A stretch of 10,655 bases of DNA from Candidatus Finniella inopinata. GTDB taxonomy: Bacteria > Pseudomonadota > Alphaproteobacteria > Paracaedibacterales > CAITNM01. The DNA lies in the NCBI GenBank assembly GCA_945903885.1, contig CAMDPB010000016.1:1-10655 (forward strand), given 5' to 3'. The position numbers and the translations under genes were made by a program. The first letter of the stretch is position 1, and the number at the start of each line of letters is the position of its first letter. The notes below the pieces were generated by a model, which saw nothing but the letters and a program-made list of their open reading frames with translations, did not search any database and was not told the origin of the DNA. Of this stretch, positions 6,926 through 10,655 are shown in pieces.

Positions 6926-7951
6926 ATGATGAACCCAATTACACAAAGACGCTTATATCAGTTCAAGGCAAACAAGCGTGGGTATTATTCGTTTCTACTT
7001 TTTGTAGGAATTTTTTTAGTAACCTTGTGCGCAGAATTCATTGCAAATGACAAGCCACTTTTGGTTAGTTATAAGGGAAATTATTATTTTCCTGTGCTCA
7101 AAAGTTATCCCGAAACTACTTTCGGAGGAACCTTTGAAACGGCCACAAACTACCGTGATCCCTTTGTGCAAAACCTTATAAAGCCTAATGGTTTTATTAT
7201 TTGGGCACCAATCCCTTTCAGCATTAATACAGTTAACTATGCTCTTAGCACACCAGCACCATCACCCCCTTCTTTTGACAACTTGCTAGGAACAGATGAT
7301 CAGGGTCGCGATGTCTTAACTCGCTCTCTTTATGGTTTTCGCATTTCTATTTTGTTTGGTTTGGCCCTTACTTTAGGAGCTTCAATTATCGGAATTTTCA
7401 CAGGTTCTCTTCAAGGATATTTTGGCGGAAGATTTGATCTATTGATGCAGCGATTTATTGAAATTTGGAGCAATTTGCCAGTTTTGTACTTGTTAATTAT
7501 TCTTTCTAGCATGATTGAGCCAAATTTTTGGTGGCTATTAGCAATTATGCTGACGTTTTCGTGGATGACTCTTGTGGGTGTTGTTAGGGCTGAATTTTTC
7601 CGTACGCGTACGCTTGATTATGTTCGTGCAGCCGAGGCATTAGGGGTTCCAAGCAGCCGTATTATATGGCGTCACATGCTGCCCAATGCAATGGTCGCAG
7701 TTATTACTTATTTGCCATTTATACTGAACGGTTCTATTGCTACGTTAACATCCCTTGATTTTTTGGGATTTGGGTTGCCCCCAGGATCTGCTTCATTAGG
7801 TGAATTAATAACCCAAGCTAAAAATAATATCCAAGCACCCTGGCTGGGATTAACAGCATTCTTTTCAATATCTGTGCTTTTAAGTTTGCTAATTTTCACA
7901 GGTGAAGCTGTGCGTGATGCGTTCGATTCTAGAAAAATCAAAATTGGATGA
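6926..7951 (+). CDS. yejE: Peptide ABC transporter permease YejE
   Basis: A 341-residue inner-membrane permease, the usual partner of YejB. Closely YejE-like segments include the RRLYQFKANKRGYYSF start, ELIANDKPLLV-type CAEFIANDKPLLVSYKGNYY (35-54), the large periplasmic loop with FGG and YRDPF, NLLGTDDQGRDVLTR (119-133), and the end GEAVRDAFD (326-334). The ATPase-contacting EAA loop is at about 233-256 (VRAAEALGVPSSRII then HMLPNA). Several membrane helices are evident between 24 and 325. It should form the import pore with YejB, fed by YejA and powered by YejF. Here it sits after tsaB-rimI on the opposite strand from yejAB, which is atypical because the four genes are normally contiguous and in one direction. 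No yejF follows within the window. Confidence 0.95.
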   Translation: MMNPITQRRLYQFKANKRGYYSFLLFVGIFLVTLCAEFIANDKPLLVSYKGNYYFPVLKSYPETTFGGTFETATNYRDPFVQNLIKPNGFIIWAPIPFSINTVNYALSTPAPSPPSFDNLLGTDDQGRDVLTRSLYGFRISILFGLALTLGASIIGIFTGSLQGYFGGRFDLLMQRFIEIWSNLPVLYLLIILSSMIEPNFWWLLAIMLTFSWMTLVGVVRAEFFRTRTLDYVRAAEALGVPSSRIIWRHMLPNAMVAVITYLPFILNGSIATLTSLDFLGFGLPPGSASLGELITQAKNNIQAPWLGLTAFFSISVLLSLLIFTGEAVRDAFDSRKIKIG

Positions 7952-7978
7952 GTCATTTTTGCCTATTAATCTATTTTT

Positions 7979-8028
7979 AAGATCCCTATTGCACACTGAA
8001 ATTCATAACAGTTGCTTTAGGGATTTTT
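7979..8028 (+). terminator. Long imperfect hairpin with T-run between yejE and the next gene; terminator or SD-masking element
   Basis: The outer stem pairs 7979-7988 with 8018-8027 (core ATCCCTA/TAGGGAT, plus A-T and one G-T pair). A 2x2 T/T internal loop follows, then GCA/TGC (7991-7993 with 8013-8015), one bulged C, and ACTG/CAGT (7995-7998 with 8009-8012) closing a 10 nt loop. That is 17 pairs by hand. A run of five T (8024-8028) follows the core stem, as in an intrinsic terminator reading rightwards. The 3' arm contains AGGGA (8019-8023), the only Shine-Dalgarno of the GTG at 8029. It could end the tsaB-rimI-yejE transcript, control the downstream gene, or do both. Which of these applies is inference. 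Confidence 0.6.
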
Positions 8029-8517
8029 GTGAAATTAGTCTTATTGTTAATAGGTTTTTTAGCGGCATTCAGCCCAATTAATGCAGCAGCAGATGATATT
8101 CGAGACTTAGACGATCAGTGTGCTTATCTCAATACTCGTGACGGTAAAACGCTAACTTATAAGCAAGCTATAGAAATAGTGCTAGAAAATTTAAGTGACT
8201 TTTCTGGCGAATATAAAGATGTTATTCAAATTGGAATTGGTCTTTTTTCTCGTCCTGTAGTAGCAGAAATAAGCTTCTACCCGACTCATTATCTTGAACT
8301 TGAAGAAAGTATAAAGAACCTTAACAAAGTGCTTGAACAAAGAAATCTTGCCTATGAGCTTTTTAGCTTTAAGCCTTCTGACCAAGCAAATGAAGATTTG
8401 GAATCTTATTCAATAGAATACCTTATGAATTACAGTGTGTGGTATGGATTGGGTACCATTAGTTCAAATGCATGGAAATACAAACAAAATCAAAAAGAGC
8501 TTGGAGAATGGTATTAA
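8029..8517 (+). CDS. Putative secreted protein of unknown function
   Basis: I do not recognise this 162-residue protein. It begins with a clear signal peptide (MKLVLLLIGFLAAFSPINAA) with cleavage near residue 20-21, leaving an acidic mature chain that starts ADDIRDLDDQ. There is one cysteine (31), no lipobox and no second membrane helix. The middle part looks alpha/beta (IQIGIGLFSRPVVAEISFY, 67-85, then an ELEESIKNLNKVLEQRN helix), and the C-terminus is rich in Tyr and Trp. The GTG start is chosen because AGGGA stands 5 nt upstream and the signal peptide needs its lysine; a TTG five codons later is less likely. The Shine-Dalgarno lies in the 3' arm of the preceding hairpin. It converges on gmk with an 18 bp gap. 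Confidence 0.75.
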   Translation: MKLVLLLIGFLAAFSPINAAADDIRDLDDQCAYLNTRDGKTLTYKQAIEIVLENLSDFSGEYKDVIQIGIGLFSRPVVAEISFYPTHYLELEESIKNLNKVLEQRNLAYELFSFKPSDQANEDLESYSIEYLMNYSVWYGLGTISSNAWKYKQNQKELGEWY

Positions 8518-8535
8518 TCTCTGTACTGATCTGTT

Positions 8536-9156
8536 TTATCTGAATTGATTTACGAATTCAGCAAGGCCTATCAGGCGTTTGCGCCTGGTTCTTTCTGCAG
8601 TTAATATTGCGGCAATTTGTGCCAGGCTTTTTTCAAAATCTTGATTGACTATTACGTAATGGTATTCGGGCCAGTGACTAATTTCTGATGCTGCTTCATT
8701 CATTCTTGTGCTGATTGTTTCTTCATCATCTTGTGCCCTATTTTTTAGTCGTTCGTATAATGTAGGTAAATCAGGGGGCAAAATAAAAACGGTTACTAAA
8801 TCATTAGGTGCTAACTGTGCAATTTGTTGTGTGCCTTGCCAGTCAATGTCAAAAATAACATCAAACCCCATTTCCAATTGCTCAAATACAAACTCTTTGG
8901 GGGTGCCGTAAAAATGCCCAAACACTTCTGCATGCTCTAAAAGCTCGCAGTTATCAAGCATTTCCTTGAACTTATTTTCGTTTATAAAAAAATAGTCTTT
9001 GCCATCAATTTCAGATGGACGTTTGGGTCGGGTTGTTACTGAAATAGAGTTTCTTAAATGACTATCTTGCTTAAGTAATGCCTGAGCAATTGAGGTTTTC
9101 CCAGCACCAGATGGTGATGACAATATAAACATTAATCCTCGTCTTTTAATATTCAT
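8536..9156 (-). CDS. gmk: Guanylate kinase
   Basis: A 206-residue cytoplasmic enzyme converting GMP and ATP to GDP and ADP. The P-loop is SSPSGAGKTS (13-22). The GMP-binding region is SVTTRPKRPSEIDGKDYFF (39-57), followed by LLEHAEVFGHFYGTPK (72-87) and DIDWQGTQQI (103-112), all standard for bacterial Gmk. A lid region with RLKNRAQDDEETISTRM (136-152) completes the fold. The ATG at 9156 is preferred over the in-frame one 14 codons earlier because it fits the family length and has GAGA just upstream. Its first 11 bp overlap the end of mltG, so the two are probably co-translated. It is the last gene of the tRNA-mltG-gmk unit. Confidence 0.95.
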   Translation of the reverse strand: MNIKRRGLMFILSSPSGAGKTSIAQALLKQDSHLRNSISVTTRPKRPSEIDGKDYFFINENKFKEMLDNCELLEHAEVFGHFYGTPKEFVFEQLEMGFDVIFDIDWQGTQQIAQLAPNDLVTVFILPPDLPTLYERLKNRAQDDEETISTRMNEAASEISHWPEYHYVIVNQDFEKSLAQIAAILTAERTRRKRLIGLAEFVNQFR

Positions 9157-10126
9157 AATTGTCTCTTTTTTTCTCGATTTGTCGTAGATTTTTAACATTT
9201 TGATTGTGAGTTTTTAAATCAGGACTGAATTCATGTCCACCTGCGCCACTTGCCACAAAATATAAATAAGCTGTTTGGGCAGGTTTTAATACTGCCATAA
9301 TGCTAGCTTCCCCTGGGCATGCAATCGGTGTAGGAGGCAATCCTTTGTTTAAATATGTGTTGTAAGGTGAATCAGTAGCGAGATCGCTTTTGAAAATTGG
9401 CCTGTAAAAAGAAGTTTGTCCTTTAGTGACAGCATAAATGACGGTTGGATCAGCTTGTAGGGGCATGTTAATTTGCAAGCGATTTAAATAGACAGATGCT
9501 ACCAAATCACGCTCTTCTGGTAATCCTGTTTCTTTTTCTACAATTGAGGCAAGGGTCAAAACCTCATGCCAGCCCTTTAATGGGCAGCCGCTCTGGTGGA
9601 TTGTCCATAACTTATTTTTAAGGGTTTCCATGGCTTTTTCCATGCGGTGCAATATTTGTTGCCGCGATTCTCCCCAATAATAATCATACGTTTCAGGTAG
9701 TAATGTTCCTTCTGAAGGTAACGCCTTAATTGCGCCTGTTAAAATTGAAATGTCTTCAAGTTTTTTGGAAACTTCATAAACAGTGAGGCCTTCTGGAATG
9801 GTGATATGGTGAACAACAACATCTCCTTTGGTTATTTTCTGTATTAATTTCCACAAGGTAATTTTTGGTTCAGCTAGATATTCACCATGCTTTAGCGATT
9901 GCTTTTTTAATTTTAGAAATGCTACTCCACATAAAAAGCTTACTGCATGGGGAGTTATTCTTTGTTCTTTCAAAGAATCTGCAATTGCTAATGTTGAATC
10001 ACCTTTTTGAATAATGAAGGCAGTGTTTTCGTTTATGTTTAATGGCGCCAAAAGTCCGCCAGGAGCATAAAATACGCTTCCCACAACAATTAAAAATGAT
10101 AAAACAAGAAATATAAAACGACGCAT
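9146..10126 (-). CDS. mltG: Endolytic murein transglycosylase MltG
   Basis: A 326-residue membrane-anchored periplasmic enzyme that cleaves nascent glycan strands and is thought to act as a terminase of peptidoglycan polymerisation. An N-terminal anchor (RRFIFLVLSFLIVVGSVFY) is followed by a LysM-like region (about 30-90) and the YceG catalytic domain: IPEGLTVYEVSKKL (110-123), GTLLPETYDY (140-149), LASIVEKETG (192-201, with the catalytic glutamate in VEKET), LQADPTVIYA (223-232), SPYNTYLNKGLPPTPI (253-268) and ASIMAVLKPA (274-283). The length fits the family. The ATG stands 14 nt after the tRNA CCA end with no Shine-Dalgarno, so it probably shares the tRNA promoter. It fits functionally with glmU in this window, although that gene is in a separate operon. 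Confidence 0.95.
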   Translation of the reverse strand: MRRFIFLVLSFLIVVGSVFYAPGGLLAPLNINENTAFIIQKGDSTLAIADSLKEQRITPHAVSFLCGVAFLKLKKQSLKHGEYLAEPKITLWKLIQKITKGDVVVHHITIPEGLTVYEVSKKLEDISILTGAIKALPSEGTLLPETYDYYWGESRQQILHRMEKAMETLKNKLWTIHQSGCPLKGWHEVLTLASIVEKETGLPEERDLVASVYLNRLQINMPLQADPTVIYAVTKGQTSFYRPIFKSDLATDSPYNTYLNKGLPPTPIACPGEASIMAVLKPAQTAYLYFVASGAGGHEFSPDLKTHNQNVKNLRQIEKKRDNYEY

Positions 10127-10140
10127 ATGTTACAACGAAA

Positions 10141-10215
10141 TGGTGGTCGCAACAGGGATTGAACCTGTGACCCCTACAATGTCAATGTAGTGCTCTACCG
10201 CTGAGCTATGCGACC
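10141..10215 (-). tRNA. tRNA-Val (anticodon GAC)
   Basis: A full cloverleaf can be drawn on the minus strand: acceptor GGTCGCA/TGCGACC, D arm GCTC-AGCGGTA-GAGC, anticodon arm CTACA/TGTAG with loop TTGACAT, variable loop GGGTC, and T arm ACAGG-TTCAATC-CCTGT. The anticodon is GAC, reading valine GUC and GUU. The discriminator A and the CCA end are encoded (75 nt including CCA). A strong promoter lies just upstream. No terminator is seen between it and mltG, which starts 14 nt downstream. Confidence 0.97.
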
Positions 10216-10224
10216 AATCTACTG

Positions 10225-10253
10225 GTTATAGCATTGCATAATTTTTGCTGCAA
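10225..10253 (-). promoter_or_regulatory. Promoter of tRNA-Val (and probably mltG-gmk)
   Basis: On the minus strand a -35 TTGCAG (10253-10248), a 17 bp spacer and a -10 TATAAC (10230-10225) preceded by TGC (extended -10) form a near-ideal sigma-70 promoter. The -10 ends 9 nt before the mature tRNA, placing the transcript start at or just before the tRNA 5' end. No other promoter for mltG is apparent. Confidence 0.7.
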
Positions 10254-10330
10254 TGGCAGTGTTTTGAAAAAATTTTAGGAAGGTGCGGAACAATGAATTT
10301 AATTGACTCATATTAAATTTTAAAAATCTC
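10254..10330. other. Intergenic spacer between divergent promoters
   Basis: AT-rich DNA between the tRNA-Val promoter and the rightward promoter-like sequence. I see no open frame of note, no tRNA-like fold and no obvious repeat or hairpin in it. Confidence 0.5.
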
Positions 10331-10359
10331 TTGAAAAATCTTTATGCAATTACTATACA
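10331..10359 (+). promoter_or_regulatory. Possible promoter for the right-edge gene
   Basis: TTGAAA (10331-10336), a 17 bp spacer and TATACA (10354-10359) resemble a sigma-70 promoter reading rightwards. The start of transcription would be near 10366, upstream of the GTG at 10389 but downstream of the ATG at 10344. AT-rich DNA gives such matches by chance, so this is tentative. Confidence 0.4.
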
Positions 10360-10388
10360 TAAATTGTAGATATTTTCATTATGTTGAC

Positions 10389-10655
10389 GTGTATTTTTTA
10401 AATTATTTAAGATTCTTCATTTGTTTTTTTGCGATTGTTAAGGTTTTTGGAACAGATAATGAATTAATAGGAGAGCAGCTTAGGCTAGACCAAAAGACAG
10501 GTCACTGCCATTTTACAATGTTCGGAATATCTAGAATTAATCGGACTAAATTTTCAGAGTTGTTTGAAAATAATTCTGAGATACGCTATTTTTCAGCACC
10601 GGATGAACCAGATTTTAAGCGAACTATGGATATTCAGAAGGAGTATCCTGCCGGT
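10389..10655 (+). CDS. Unknown protein, possibly secreted, N-terminal part
   Basis: This is the only open frame of the six at the right edge and it runs off the window. From the GTG at 10389 it gives 89 residues. A hydrophobic stretch (LRFFICFFAIVKVFG, about 7-21) resembles a signal or anchor segment, followed by a hydrophilic chain beginning TDNELIGEQLRLDQKTGH and ending near FKRTMDIQKEYPAG. I do not recognise it. The frame is open further back to an ATG at 10344, but that codon lies inside the promoter-like sequence. A later ATG at 10518 would drop the hydrophobic segment. None of the starts has a good Shine-Dalgarno. The coding character is clearer from about 10440 on, where composition becomes less AT-rich and the other frames are closed. 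The gene and especially its start are uncertain. Confidence 0.5.
   Translation, partial: MYFLNYLRFFICFFAIVKVFGTDNELIGEQLRLDQKTGHCHFTMFGISRINRTKFSELFENNSEIRYFSAPDEPDFKRTMDIQKEYPAG

Noticed and set aside
8518..8535. Bidirectional terminator between the secreted unknown gene and gmk
   Set aside because: The 18 bp convergent gap contains no inverted repeat that could form a useful stem.
10141..10215. tRNA-Val as an integration site for a genomic island
   Set aside because: The tRNA 3' end leads directly into the core genes mltG and gmk. No integrase and no repeat of the tRNA 3' end was seen in the window.
10344..10388. ATG at 10344 as the start of the right-edge gene
   Set aside because: It falls between the -35 and -10 of the promoter-like sequence and has no ribosome site. 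The translation up to 10388 looks non-coding. It remains possible if that promoter is not real.

Overview
This window is an ordinary-looking but very compact piece of an AT-rich alphaproteobacterial chromosome. The taxonomic hint comes from the DUF1467-type small membrane protein, the mltG-gmk pairing (common in alphaproteobacteria) and close family matches to YejA/YejB/YejE. The low G+C and heavily overlapping genes would suit a host-associated lineage such as Holosporales, but that placement is inference. No mobile element, CRISPR array, phage gene or integrase was seen.

Left block (1-5884, minus strand). Six genes read leftwards: glmU, yejA, yejB, a secreted trypsin-like protease, a DUF1467 protein and rsmI (cut by the window edge). 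Every junction overlaps or abuts (40, 0, 29, 1 and 16 bp), so this is almost certainly one transcription unit. It joins cell-envelope precursor synthesis (UDP-GlcNAc), peptide uptake, a periplasmic or secreted protease and a 16S rRNA methyltransferase.

Middle block (5935-8517, plus strand). From a 50 bp divergent intergenic region, tsaB, rimI and yejE read rightwards, followed by a small secreted protein of unknown function. TsaB (t6A tRNA modification) and RimI (GNAT acetyltransferase) are a familiar bacterial pair. YejE is the second permease of the YejABEF transporter. Its partners YejA and YejB lie in the other, divergent operon, and the ATPase YejF is not in the window. Between yejE and the unknown secreted gene is a long imperfect hairpin with a T-run. 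Its 3' arm contains the Shine-Dalgarno of the next gene.

Right block (8536-10655). A strong promoter precedes tRNA-Val(GAC). The genes mltG and gmk follow in the same direction, with only 14 nt between the tRNA CCA end and the mltG start. At the right edge a plus-strand reading frame of unknown function, possibly with an N-terminal signal segment, runs off the window behind a plausible promoter.

No whole new system is evident. The points most worth a second look are the split yej transporter, the SD-masking hairpin before the unknown secreted gene, the protease inside the transporter operon, the tRNA-mltG transcript, and the two uncharacterised putative secreted proteins.
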